Source of the DNA: an uncultured Clostridia bacterium
Lineage (GTDB): Bacteria > Bacillota > Clostridia > Christensenellales > Borkfalkiaceae
Direction: 5' to 3'
DNA: 42,749 nucleotides
NCBI GenBank assembly: GCA_944368065.1
Contig: CALVWV010000006.1
Location: forward strand, 1-42,749
Below, piece after piece: positions 1-9,330 of this stretch (positions are counted from its first letter, which is position 1; every line of letters starts with the position of its first letter). The notes under the pieces were generated by a model. The model ran no database searches. It was not told the DNA's origin and saw only the letters and a program-made list of their open reading frames with translations. Position numbers and translations under genes: made by a program.

Positions 1-1522
<1,522 letters not shown>

Positions 1523-1534
1523 TCACACAAAAAT

Positions 1535-1563
1535 ATTATAAAACAATACATTTAAAATGTCAA
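1535..1563 (-). promoter_or_regulatory. Sigma-A-type promoter of nifJ
   Basis: On the reverse strand a perfect TTGACA (1558-1563) is followed after 17 bases by a perfect TATAAT (1535-1540), about 65 bases upstream of the nifJ start. This predicts strong expression. Confidence 0.85.
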
Positions 1564-1731
1564 TATACGCGCGAAATATATTTTCAATATATTTTTTGGT
1601 TTATGGCGTTTTTCTTGCGCCGCGGCAGGCAGATGCCGGCAAAAATGCGCGCAAAAAAACAAAAAACGCGCTCCCGCCCGCGCGCGCTTACAAATTTTTT
1701 ATCCGCCTTTGAAAAAATAAAGGCTAAATTG

Positions 1732-1760
1732 TTGTTAAAAATCCGTTTATTTGTTATAAT
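1732..1760 (+). promoter_or_regulatory. Promoter of the ecfA-ecfT-truA operon
   Basis: TTGTTA (1732-1737), 17-base spacer, TATAAT (1755-1760). The predicted start falls near 1767, leaving a very short leader before the ATG at 1784. Confidence 0.8.
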
Positions 1761-1783
1761 CAGTTTCATATAAAAGGTAAAAA

Positions 1784-3688
1784 ATGGAAGAAAAAATAAA
1801 CGGGGCAAGTCCCCTCAACGAAAATGCGGAAAATGCCGCGCCCGCCGACAAAACTGCGGCCGCTGCGGAAGACTGCGCCGTTAAGTTCGACGGCGTCACT
1901 TTTTCGTACGCGGAAGGGTCCGCGCCCGCTCTGAAAAACGTTTCGCTCACCGTAAAAAAAGGCGAATTTCTGGCGATAATCGGCCACAACGGCAGCGGCA
2001 AATCTACGCTCGCCCGATTAATCAACGGACTTTTGCTGCCCGATTCGGGCAAGGTCACCGTCTTCGGACTGGACACTTCGGAGGGCAAGAACCCTCTGAA
2101 AATAAGAAGGCGCGCGGGCATTGTTTTCCAGAACCCGGACAACCAGATGGTCGCCTCTATCATCGAGGACGACGTCGCCTTCGGCCCTGAAAACCTCGGC
2201 GTGGAGCGCGAAGAGATAGGCCGCCGCATAGACTGGGCGTTGAAAGCCGTCGGCATGGAAGCATACCGCACGGGCACGCCCTCCCGTCTTTCGGGCGGAC
2301 AGAAGCAGCGCATAGCCATAGCCGGCGTGCTCGCAATAAAGCCCGACATAATAATTCTTGACGAATCCACCGCAATGCTCGACCCCCGCGGCCGCAGGGA
2401 GGTTATGGGCGTAGTTTCAAAACTCAACAAAGAGGAAGGACTGACGGCAATACTCATAACCCACTTTATGGAGGAAGCCCTGCTCGCCGACCGCACGATA
2501 GTCATGAACAGGGGCGAAATTGTAATGCAGGGCACGCCGTCGGACATATTTCTGCACAGCGAGCGGCTGGAAGCTTACAATTTAAGTCTGCCGCGCATAG
2601 GCAGAATATGCAAAGCGTTACAGAAAAGCGGCGTAGGCGTTGCAGACTGCCTTTCGCCCGAAGCGCTCGCCGAAGAGATTGCCCAGGAGGTTGAAAAACT
2701 CGGGGCAGCAAGGCGTTCGTTGCCATATATTCCCGCACCTTCCGGAAATTCAAGCCACGAATGGGACATAGACGTAAAGGATCTCACTTTCACCTATTCC
2801 GCCAAATCGCCGTTCGCGTCAAAGGCGCTCAAGGGCATAAATCTGCACATAGACGAGGGCGAATTTTTCGGAATAATAGGCCATACGGGCAGCGGCAAAT
2901 CCACGCTCGTTCAGCATCTGAACGCCCTTATCAAGCTTCCTCAGGCAAATAAAAAATACCGCGCCAAGAAACCCAAAAAAGGGCAGCCCGCACCCGTTCT
3001 TCCGCATATATCCGTGGGGCAATTCAATCTTGCGGATAAAAAATGCGACTTCCTCAAGCTGAGGGAGAGCGTGGGAATGGTCTTCCAGTACCCCGAATAT
3101 CAGCTGTTTGCCGAAACGGTTTCGGCGGACGTGGCGTTCGGACTCAAAAACTTCCGCAAGGGCATAACGCCCGAACAGACCGAAGCCGCCGTGCGCGACG
3201 CGCTGGAGATGGTGGGACTTTCCTACGAAGAAGTCAAGGACAAGTCGCCTTTCGACCTTTCCGGCGGACAGAAGCGCCGCGTGGCGATAGCCGGCGTAAT
3301 AGTAACCCGCCCGCACATACTCATACTCGACGAACCCGCGGCGGGACTCGACCCCCTCGGCAAGAAGGAGATAATGGAGCTTCTGCACAAAATACACCGC
3401 GAATGGTGCAGCACGGTGATAGTGGTTTCCCACGATATGGACGAAATTGCCGATAACTGCACGAAGGCGGCGGTTATATCTGACGGCGAAGTCGCCGACT
3501 GCGCCTCCCCGCGCGAGCTCTTCAGAAAGGCGGACGAGCTCACTTCGCTCGGGCTGGACGTGCCCCTCACCGCCAAAGCGTGCGCGCGGCTTAAAGAACT
3601 CGGAATAGAAATAGATACCGACTTCACCTGCGAAGATTTTGCAGATAAGGTAATAAGTCTGTTCGAAGGGGGTAAGCAAGATGCTTAA
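1784..3688 (+). CDS. ecfA: Fused ECF transporter ATPase EcfA1-EcfA2 (two ABC domains in one chain)
   Basis: The 634-residue chain carries two complete ABC ATPase domains. Domain 1 has Walker A GHNGSGKST (67-75), Q116, LSGGQ (169-173), Walker B ending DES (193-195) and switch H227, an EcfA1-like set. Domain 2 has Walker A GHTGSGKST (366-374), Q435, LSGGQ (492-496), DEPAAGLDP from 517 and H550, an EcfA2-like set. In known ECF transporters these ATPases are normally two separate proteins that dimerise and drive EcfT plus interchangeable vitamin-binding S-components. A Lys/Pro-rich stretch at about 388-416 inserts into domain 2 between Walker A and the Q-loop. The first 30 residues are an Ala/Glu-rich extension. 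The next gene, ecfT, overlaps the stop by 8 bases, and no S-component lies nearby, as is usual for group II ECF systems. Function is secure; the fusion is what the reading frame shows. Confidence 0.95.
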   Translation: MEEKINGASPLNENAENAAPADKTAAAAEDCAVKFDGVTFSYAEGSAPALKNVSLTVKKGEFLAIIGHNGSGKSTLARLINGLLLPDSGKVTVFGLDTSEGKNPLKIRRRAGIVFQNPDNQMVASIIEDDVAFGPENLGVEREEIGRRIDWALKAVGMEAYRTGTPSRLSGGQKQRIAIAGVLAIKPDIIILDESTAMLDPRGRREVMGVVSKLNKEEGLTAILITHFMEEALLADRTIVMNRGEIVMQGTPSDIFLHSERLEAYNLSLPRIGRICKALQKSGVGVADCLSPEALAEEIAQEVEKLGAARRSLPYIPAPSGNSSHEWDIDVKDLTFTYSAKSPFASKALKGINLHIDEGEFFGIIGHTGSGKSTLVQHLNALIKLPQANKKYRAKKPKKGQPAPVLPHISVGQFNLADKKCDFLKLRESVGMVFQYPEYQLFAETVSADVAFGLKNFRKGITPEQTEAAVRDALEMVGLSYEEVKDKSPFDLSGGQKRRVAIAGVIVTRPHILILDEPAAGLDPLGKKEIMELLHKIHREWCSTVIVVSHDMDEIADNCTKAAVISDGEVADCASPRELFRKADELTSLGLDVPLTAKACARLKELGIEIDTDFTCEDFADKVISLFEGGKQDA

Positions 3689-4529
3689 CGACGTAACGTT
3701 CGGGCAGTATTACCCCGCGAAATCCTTCGTGCACGCGCTCGACCCGCGCACAAAACTGCTCTTTCTCATAGCATTTATCGTGGCGATATTCATAGCCGAT
3801 ACCTTCTACGGCATGATACTCTGCGCGCTTGCGCTCATGGTCATTGTAATAGCCGCGCGCGTTCCTTTCGGCTCGGTGCTGCGCTCGGTAAAGGGCATAC
3901 TGTTCATTCTCATACTCACATCTGTTTTAAACCTGTTTTTCCACGGCGGCGAACATCTGCTCACGCCCGAAAACTGGGTGATTAAGATATACCGCGAGGC
4001 CATAGTATACACCGTATTCCTTCTTTTAAGGCTGTTCCTTCTGGTAATGGCGTCGGCTATTCTTACGCTCACAACCACGCCCGTGCGCCTTACCGACGGC
4101 ATAGAAAGCCTTCTGACCCCGCTCAAGTGGATTAAGTTCCCCGTGCACGAGCTTGCGCTCATAATGAGCATAGCGCTGCGCTTTATCCCCACTCTGATAG
4201 ACGAAACCAACCGCATAATAGCGGCGCAGAAGGCGAGGGGCGCGGACTTTGAAAGCGGAAACATAATAAAGAGGATAAAGTCGGTCGTGCCCATACTCAT
4301 ACCTCTTCTGATAAGCGCGTTCAGGCGCGCGGAGGAGCTGGGCGACGCAATGGACGCGCGTTGCTATTCGGGCTCAAAAAACCGCACAAAATACAAAAAA
4401 CTCATCTTCGGCTGGCGCGACCTCGTCGCCGCCATAGTCTGCGCGGCACTCATCGCGGGCGTCGTTCTTTTTAATATATATGCCGCCCAAATCTTCCCGC
4501 AGATATACGAATATATTGTAATCAGCTGA
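3681..4529 (+). CDS. ecfT: ECF transporter transmembrane component EcfT
   Basis: The 282-residue membrane protein has about five hydrophobic segments. It carries the cytoplasmic coupling-helix signature of EcfT, AAQKARGADF near residue 180, and a related downstream segment ending GDAMDARCYSG. EcfT is the scaffold that contacts both ATPases through its Ala-Arg-Gly-type motifs and holds the S-component. It overlaps the ATPase gene by 8 bases and shares one base with truA, so the three genes are probably translationally coupled. The N-terminal YYPAKSFVHALDPRTKLL segment is typical of the family. Confidence 0.95.
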   Translation: MLNDVTFGQYYPAKSFVHALDPRTKLLFLIAFIVAIFIADTFYGMILCALALMVIVIAARVPFGSVLRSVKGILFILILTSVLNLFFHGGEHLLTPENWVIKIYREAIVYTVFLLLRLFLLVMASAILTLTTTPVRLTDGIESLLTPLKWIKFPVHELALIMSIALRFIPTLIDETNRIIAAQKARGADFESGNIIKRIKSVVPILIPLLISAFRRAEELGDAMDARCYSGSKNRTKYKKLIFGWRDLVAAIVCAALIAGVVLFNIYAAQIFPQIYEYIVIS

Positions 4530-5287
4530 TGAAATACGCATTACTCCTTGCTTACGACGGCACGGCTTACCGCGGCTGGCAGACGCAGAAAAACGGCATT
4601 TCCGTCCAGAGCGTTTTAGAGCAGGCGGCCTGCGCCGCGTTCGGCAAAAAAGTAAATATAACGGCGAGCGGCCGCACGGACAGCGGAGTGCACGCGGCGG
4701 GTCAGGTGTGCCATTTTTCGGCGGATATTTCCGTGCCGCCCGAAAAGATAGCCGACGCGCTCAATTTCCGCCTTCCTGCGGACATCTGCGTTCTCAGATC
4801 CGCCGCCGCGCCCGAAGAGTTCGACGCAAACCGCTCCGCCAAGAAAAAAACTTACGTCTACCGCATGTACGTAGCGCGGAGGGAACATCCGCTCAAATCG
4901 CGCTACGCGGTGGCGGTATATCCCTGTCCTGACATTGCGTTAATGCAAAAAGGTGCCGCACTATATTGCGGCGAACACGATTTCAGGGCATACTGCGCGA
5001 GAGGTTCTTCTGCAAAAACGACGGTGAGAGAGGTGTTTTCCGTCAGCGTGGAAAGCGGCTTTTCCAGGGGATGCGAGGACATAACCGTAACCGTTTGCGG
5101 AGGCGGTTTTTTATACAACATGGTCCGCACTATGGCGGGCACGCTTTTATACCTCGGGCTCGGCCGCGTATCGGAAGAGGACGTAAAAAATTCGCTTGTT
5201 CTTGGCGACAGGTCGCTTGTCGGCAAAACCATGCCTGCAAAGGGGCTTACGCTCGAAAGCGTGGATTACGGCGTTTCTCTTTTTTGA
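4529..5287 (+). CDS. truA: tRNA pseudouridine(38-40) synthase TruA
   Basis: The 252-residue cytoplasmic enzyme isomerises uridines 38-40 in the tRNA anticodon arm. It begins YALLLAYDGTAYRGWQTQ and has the catalytic motif GRTDSGVHA with the nucleophilic aspartate at residue 51. The late FLYNMVRTMAGTLL segment is also typical, and the length is normal. The ATG shares one base with the ecfT TGA. In many Bacillota the ecfA1-ecfA2-ecfT-truA string continues into rplM-rpsI; here it stops and a terminator follows. Confidence 0.97.
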   Translation: MKYALLLAYDGTAYRGWQTQKNGISVQSVLEQAACAAFGKKVNITASGRTDSGVHAAGQVCHFSADISVPPEKIADALNFRLPADICVLRSAAAPEEFDANRSAKKKTYVYRMYVARREHPLKSRYAVAVYPCPDIALMQKGAALYCGEHDFRAYCARGSSAKTTVREVFSVSVESGFSRGCEDITVTVCGGGFLYNMVRTMAGTLLYLGLGRVSEEDVKNSLVLGDRSLVGKTMPAKGLTLESVDYGVSLF

Positions 5288-5309
5288 CAAAAGGTATTGA
5301 CGGTTCGTT

Positions 5310-5349
5310 GCGGCGGGTGTAAAATAAATTTACGGACGCCGCTTTTTTT
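5310..5349 (+). terminator. Intrinsic terminator after truA
   Basis: GCGGCG pairs with CGCCGC and TGTAAA with TTTACG across a small internal loop (5310-5342). Seven T residues follow (5343-5349). Confidence 0.8.
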
Positions 5350-5370
5350 ACAGCGTTTTCACAATTCTGT

Positions 5371-5400
5371 TTTAATGCAATCATTATAAACGGATATAAT
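5371..5400 (+). promoter_or_regulatory. Possible promoter for the tail-bearing membrane protein gene
   Basis: A perfect TATAAT lies at 5395-5400, but the best -35 (TTTAAT, 5371-5376, 18-base spacer) is weak. Confidence 0.35.
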
Positions 5401-5467
5401 AAATTTGTGCAAAATACCATAAGGTAATTTGCGCGGTTTAACCATAATATATTTAAAACGGAGAATT

Positions 5468-6442
5468 ATGGATTTTTTTCAGTTTGCAAGTTATGCCGAA
5501 AGATTTATGATCTACAGCGTTGACGTCAACGGTGAGGTCGCCAACAGACTGTGGATTTGTCTGCTGGTCGGAGGATTGTGCTTTTTAATAGTTTACATTT
5601 TCCAGGCTTTCGGACTTTTTACCATAGCAAAACGTGCGGGATATAAAAATAAATGGATGGCGTTCATTCCCTTTTTTAATCTTTATTATATAGGCGTGTG
5701 CGCGCAGAAGAATAAGGTTTACGGCATGAACGCAAAAAGTTTTGCGCTCATTCCCGTCATATTCGAAATTCTGCTTGTGGCGGGCTATATTCTTTACTAC
5801 GTTGCGGCGTTCAGCGTATGGGATTATATCGACTGGGTGCAGTATCCTTACGCAACGGGCATCGAAATTCTTGTCCCCGGCACGACGCCCCTTTCCACAA
5901 TGCCCCAGTCGCTGACCTGGCTGTGGTGGATATTCCTCAACCTCAACGATTACGTGCTTTACTGGGTCGAACTCGTTTATATCCTTTTGAAGCTGTTGCT
6001 TCTTACGGCTTTCTTCCGCACTTACGCGGCGCGTCAGTACCTTCTTTTCTCCATAGTAGGCGCGCTTCTGCCGCTCACGGGCATACTCATCTACTCCGTG
6101 CGCAACAATACGGGCATGAATTACATGGATTATCTCAGAAGGGAGCGCGAAAGAAACTACCGCATGTATCAGCAGCAGTACGGCAACCCCTATAACCAGA
6201 ATCCTTACAACGGGGGTTACAATAACGGTTACAACGGCGGGTACAACGGCTACGGCGGTCAGGGTCCCGCTCAGGGTACTTCGGCACCCGACCCTTTCGA
6301 CGAGTACGGCTCTTCCGATAAAAATTCTTCGGCTGGTTCGTCCGGCGGCAATTCGTCAGACGGAGGCAACGGCGGCGCAGGTTCGTCAAACGGCGGCGGA
6401 AGTTCTTCTTCGGGCGGCTCGCCTTTCGATGATTTTAACTGA
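5468..6442 (+). CDS. Multi-pass membrane protein with Gly/Asn/Ser-rich C-terminal tail
   Basis: I chose the ATG at 5468 because CGGAG lies just upstream; an earlier TTG at 5429 lacks support. The product is about 324 residues. Four or five hydrophobic segments occupy roughly residues 25-235. The segment AKRAGYKNKWMAFIPFFNLYYIG resembles small Bacillota membrane proteins of the DUF5684/DUF805 type (resemblance from memory, not checked). The last 100 residues form a low-complexity cytoplasmic or surface tail rich in Asn, Gly, Tyr and Ser. It contains two related acidic-aromatic motifs, DPFDEY and the terminal SPFDDFN. Function is unknown. Flanking terminators make it a single-gene unit. Confidence 0.85.
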   Translation: MDFFQFASYAERFMIYSVDVNGEVANRLWICLLVGGLCFLIVYIFQAFGLFTIAKRAGYKNKWMAFIPFFNLYYIGVCAQKNKVYGMNAKSFALIPVIFEILLVAGYILYYVAAFSVWDYIDWVQYPYATGIEILVPGTTPLSTMPQSLTWLWWIFLNLNDYVLYWVELVYILLKLLLLTAFFRTYAARQYLLFSIVGALLPLTGILIYSVRNNTGMNYMDYLRRERERNYRMYQQQYGNPYNQNPYNGGYNNGYNGGYNGYGGQGPAQGTSAPDPFDEYGSSDKNSSAGSSGGNSSDGGNGGAGSSNGGGSSSSGGSPFDDFN

Positions 6443-6453
6443 TAAAGTTAACA

Positions 6454-6494
6454 AAGGTGCGGCAAAGCGCATAAATTGCGCTTTGCCGCACCTT
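6454..6494 (+). terminator. Terminator-like hairpin after the membrane protein gene
   Basis: A perfect 17-base stem (6454-6470 with 6478-6494) encloses a 7-base loop. Only a short A/T tail follows rather than a strong T run. Confidence 0.7.
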
Positions 6495-6501
6495 AATTTA
6501 T

Positions 6502-6530
6502 TTGCACAGATTATATGTTTGTGGTATAAT
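6502..6530 (+). promoter_or_regulatory. Promoter of mnmE
   Basis: TTGCAC (6502-6507), 17 bases, TATAAT (6525-6530). Confidence 0.75.
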
Positions 6531-6616
6531 ACGGCAGAAAGTATAAAGCCGCTTTATACGTATAATTATAATTTATACGTGTCGGCGGCCATAGCTTATA
6601 CTGTACGGTGTTTTCA

Positions 6617-7948
6617 ATGAAGAATGATTGCATAGCCGCGATATCCACCGCTCCGGCGGCGGGCGGAGTTGCCATAATAAGAATAAGCGGCGACGGAGCG
6701 CTTAAAATCGCGGAAAAGATGTTTACCCCGACGGGCAGGACGCCCGTTTTAAGTTTCAGGCCGCGCTACATGTATTCGGGCTCGATAAGCGCCGAAGGCG
6801 GCATAACGGACTTCGGTTTGTGCGTGTATTTCAGAGCGCCCCATTCGTTCACGGGCGAAGACGTGGTTGAACTGCATTGCCACGGCGGCGTTGAGCTTTC
6901 GCGCGCGGTGTTGAAGGCGGCGCTGAAGTGCGGCGCGCGCCCCGCAAAAGCCGGCGAGTTTACAATGCGCGCCTTCATAAACGGCAAAATTTCGCTCTCC
7001 GCCGCGGAGGGCATGGCCGATATGATAAACGGCGAAAGCACAGCCGAAGTGCGCGCGGGCAGCATGCTCTATTCGGGCAGGCTGACCAAAGAGGCGCAGT
7101 CCGTGCAGTCCGAACTTACCGACATCCTCGCAAAAATCGGCGCGGACGTCGACTACCCCGAGGAGGACATAGAGCGCACCGAACTTTCCGACATAAAGGA
7201 GCGCCTTGCCGCGCTTCGTGAACGGATTGAAGCGCTCGTCCGCACTTACGACAGCGGCAAAAAGATTAGAAACGGCGTATCCGTTGCGATATGCGGCAAG
7301 CCCAACGCGGGCAAAAGTTCGCTTCTGAATGCCTTGCTCGGCTACGATAAAGCAATAGTATCTTCTTCCGCGGGCACCACGCGCGACGTGGTGGAGGGCG
7401 AACTCGAACTGGGCGGCGTGCGCTTTAATTTTTACGATACCGCTGGCATACGCGAACAGGCGGGCGAAATAGAAAAGCTTGGCATAACCCGCGCAAAGCA
7501 GACATTGTCTTCCGCAGACCTTGCCCTGATAGTTTACGAGGGCGCGTTCGGCGAGGAGGAGGGGGAGCTTCTTGCTTCTTGTCCGTGCAAGGCTGTTAAA
7601 GTGCGCAACAAGCGCGACGTAAGCGACGAGCCCGACGGCAACGAGGATATATCGGTATCCGCGCTCACGGGCGAGGGCATAGGGCAGCTCAAGTCGCTCA
7701 TAGCCAGTACGGCGCTGCCCCGCGGCGCTGCGGACGGCGCGTTCATTATAGAGGAACGCCACTACAATGCGCTCAGCCGAGCGGCAGAGGCGCTCAACTC
7801 GGCGTATAACGCGATAGGAGTATTTCCCGCGGACATAGTGTCTGTAGACCTTAAAGAGGCGTGGGACGTCCTCGGCGAAATTACGGGCGAAACCGCCACG
7901 GAAGAGATTATAAACACTATATTTTCCAAATTCTGCGTGGGAAAGTAA
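6617..7948 (+). CDS. mnmE: tRNA uridine-5-carboxymethylaminomethyl GTPase MnmE (TrmE)
   Basis: The 443-residue cytoplasmic GTPase works with MnmG to modify U34 of certain tRNAs. The N-terminal folate-binding domain starts NDCIAAISTAPAAGGVAIIR. The G domain shows GKPNAGKSS (227-235), GTTRD (253-257), DTAG (274-277) and NKRD (331-334). The C-terminus is FCVGK with the conserved cysteine at 440. The ATG at 6617 gives the usual start; a GTG three codons earlier also exists, and neither has a strong ribosome site. mnmG is not adjacent; a LysR regulator follows instead. Confidence 0.97.
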   Translation: MKNDCIAAISTAPAAGGVAIIRISGDGALKIAEKMFTPTGRTPVLSFRPRYMYSGSISAEGGITDFGLCVYFRAPHSFTGEDVVELHCHGGVELSRAVLKAALKCGARPAKAGEFTMRAFINGKISLSAAEGMADMINGESTAEVRAGSMLYSGRLTKEAQSVQSELTDILAKIGADVDYPEEDIERTELSDIKERLAALRERIEALVRTYDSGKKIRNGVSVAICGKPNAGKSSLLNALLGYDKAIVSSSAGTTRDVVEGELELGGVRFNFYDTAGIREQAGEIEKLGITRAKQTLSSADLALIVYEGAFGEEEGELLASCPCKAVKVRNKRDVSDEPDGNEDISVSALTGEGIGQLKSLIASTALPRGAADGAFIIEERHYNALSRAAEALNSAYNAIGVFPADIVSVDLKEAWDVLGEITGETATEEIINTIFSKFCVGK

Positions 7949-7976
7949 TCATAACTGTTTTCAGTAAAGTAACAGC

Positions 7977-8022
7977 AATTCTGCGCCGTTTAAAGCTGAA
8001 AAATTTAAATGTCGGCAGAATT
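7977..8022. repeat. Imperfect inverted repeat downstream of mnmE
   Basis: AATTCTG (7977-7983) pairs with CAGAATT (8016-8022), with additional inner pairing of TTTAAA segments. There is no T run, so it is a weak terminator or an mRNA 3' structure at most. Confidence 0.35.
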
Positions 8023-8123
8023 TAAGCAATGCGCATGCGCATATATGCCACCCGCTTTTTATATGGCGGCAGACATACACCGCGCAGAACGGCACGCAAA
8101 AACGCACATACAAAAAATAAAAT

Positions 8124-8166
8124 CGCCGCTTACAGCATAGGATAAGCGGCGGGGACGGAATTTTTT
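8124..8166 (+). terminator. Hairpin plus T run immediately before the LysR gene
   Basis: CGCCGCTTA (8124-8132) pairs perfectly with TAAGCGGCG (8143-8151), and six T residues occupy 8161-8166, directly against the ATG at 8167. The nine bases between stem and T run make it an untypical terminator. It may end mnmE transcripts or act in the leader of the regulator gene. Confidence 0.4.
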
Positions 8167-9048
8167 ATGGTTAATCTTGAACTTTACAGGGTGTTTTACA
8201 CGGTTGCAAAATGCGGCAGTCTTACAAAAGCCGCTGAGGAACTTTTCATCTCCCAGCCTGCCGTATCTCAGGCGATAAAGCAGCTTGAAAGCCAGCTCGG
8301 CACAACGCTTTTCAACCGCACGCACAGGGGCATGGAGCTCTCCGTGCAGGGCGGCAAACTCATTTATTCGAAGGTGGAAGAGGCGCTCGGCCTTCTGGAC
8401 AGCGCGGAAAATACGCTTATAGAGCTCAAGACCACCGCAACCGGCATAATAAGGGTCGGCGCAACAGACTCTATATTTTCCAATATACTTGCGGATAAAA
8501 TTGCCGAGTTCCATGAAAAATATCCCGCCGTCAAGTTCGACCTTATCACAGGCACGACGCTGGACACCATAGCTCAGCTCAAGGACAACAAGTGCGACAT
8601 AGTCTTTCTCAACCTGCCCATTGACGACAAGGACGTGATGCTTTCGGGCAGCGTAAGCCTTCTTAGCGACATATTTGTCGCTTCGCCGAGGTTTGCCGAG
8701 CTCAGGGACTGCGTAGTGCCCGTCAAGCGCCTGCAGGAATACCCCTTGCTTCTGATGGAGCAGAACACCGTCGCGAGGCACGCGGAGGACGCCTACCTCG
8801 CCACTCTCGGCATAACGCTCCAACCCGATATCGAGGTCGCCAACTGGGACCTTATGTTAAAGCTCGCGGTCAAGGGCATGGGCATAGGCTGCGTGCCCCG
8901 CGAATACTGCAGAAAGGAGCTTGAAAGCGGCGAGCTGTTCGAGGTTAACATAACGCCGTCGCTCCCCGTGCGCGGCGTAGGTCTGGCTTTGCCCAAAAAC
9001 GTGCCCGTGCCTTTTGCTCTGCGCGAATTTATTGCGCTTTTCAAATAA
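8167..9048 (+). CDS. LysR-family transcriptional regulator
   Basis: The 293-residue protein has an N-terminal winged helix-turn-helix (about residues 3-60; SLTKAAEELFISQPAVSQAIKQ is the classic LysR signature). A two-lobed effector-binding domain begins around residue 90 (TGIIRVGATDSIFSNIL). Known LysR proteins bind DNA as tetramers and usually regulate a neighbouring gene with a small-molecule co-inducer. Here no divergent target is present: mnmE lies upstream on the same strand and a terminator follows. The target is unknown. The subfamily resembles CysL/YwfK-type proteins, but this is not certain. Confidence 0.93.
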   Translation: MVNLELYRVFYTVAKCGSLTKAAEELFISQPAVSQAIKQLESQLGTTLFNRTHRGMELSVQGGKLIYSKVEEALGLLDSAENTLIELKTTATGIIRVGATDSIFSNILADKIAEFHEKYPAVKFDLITGTTLDTIAQLKDNKCDIVFLNLPIDDKDVMLSGSVSLLSDIFVASPRFAELRDCVVPVKRLQEYPLLLMEQNTVARHAEDAYLATLGITLQPDIEVANWDLMLKLAVKGMGIGCVPREYCRKELESGELFEVNITPSLPVRGVGLALPKNVPVPFALREFIALFK

Positions 9049-9126
9049 TAAAAGAAGCAAAAGGTTTTTCTTCGGGTCTGAAACGGCTTGAAAATCAGGC
9101 TGAATTTAATTTTGATAAAACTTCAA

Positions 9127-9172
9127 TCCGCCGTGCGGCGCTTTTTGAAAGCGCCGCACGGCGGAATTTTTT
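9127..9172 (+). terminator. Strong intrinsic terminator after the LysR gene
   Basis: A perfect 18-base stem (9127-9144 with 9148-9165) with a 3-base loop is followed by a T run at 9167-9172. The 150 bases after it are very A/T-rich and probably hold the promoter of the next gene; no clean -35/-10 pair stands out. Confidence 0.88.
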
Positions 9173-9330
9173 GCAAATACTTCAAAAGAGCGGCAAATCA
9201 GGGCAAATCAGGGTTTTCAGGAAATAATTTTTTAAAAAAATTAATAAAGTTTATATTAATTTAATAAAAAATTTATAAAAATTTAATATCGCGTGGCTAT
9301 AAATAATAGTGTAAGTTCAAGAGGTGCGTT

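Noticed and set aside
5297-5325. TTGACG-17-TAAAAT as a promoter for the tail-bearing membrane protein.
   Set aside because: It overlaps the truA terminator stem, which would stop transcripts starting there; a later TATAAT fits better.
6749-7762. A 337-codon open frame antisense to mnmE.
   Set aside because: mnmE is complete and motif-rich on the other strand; the frame reflects codon bias.
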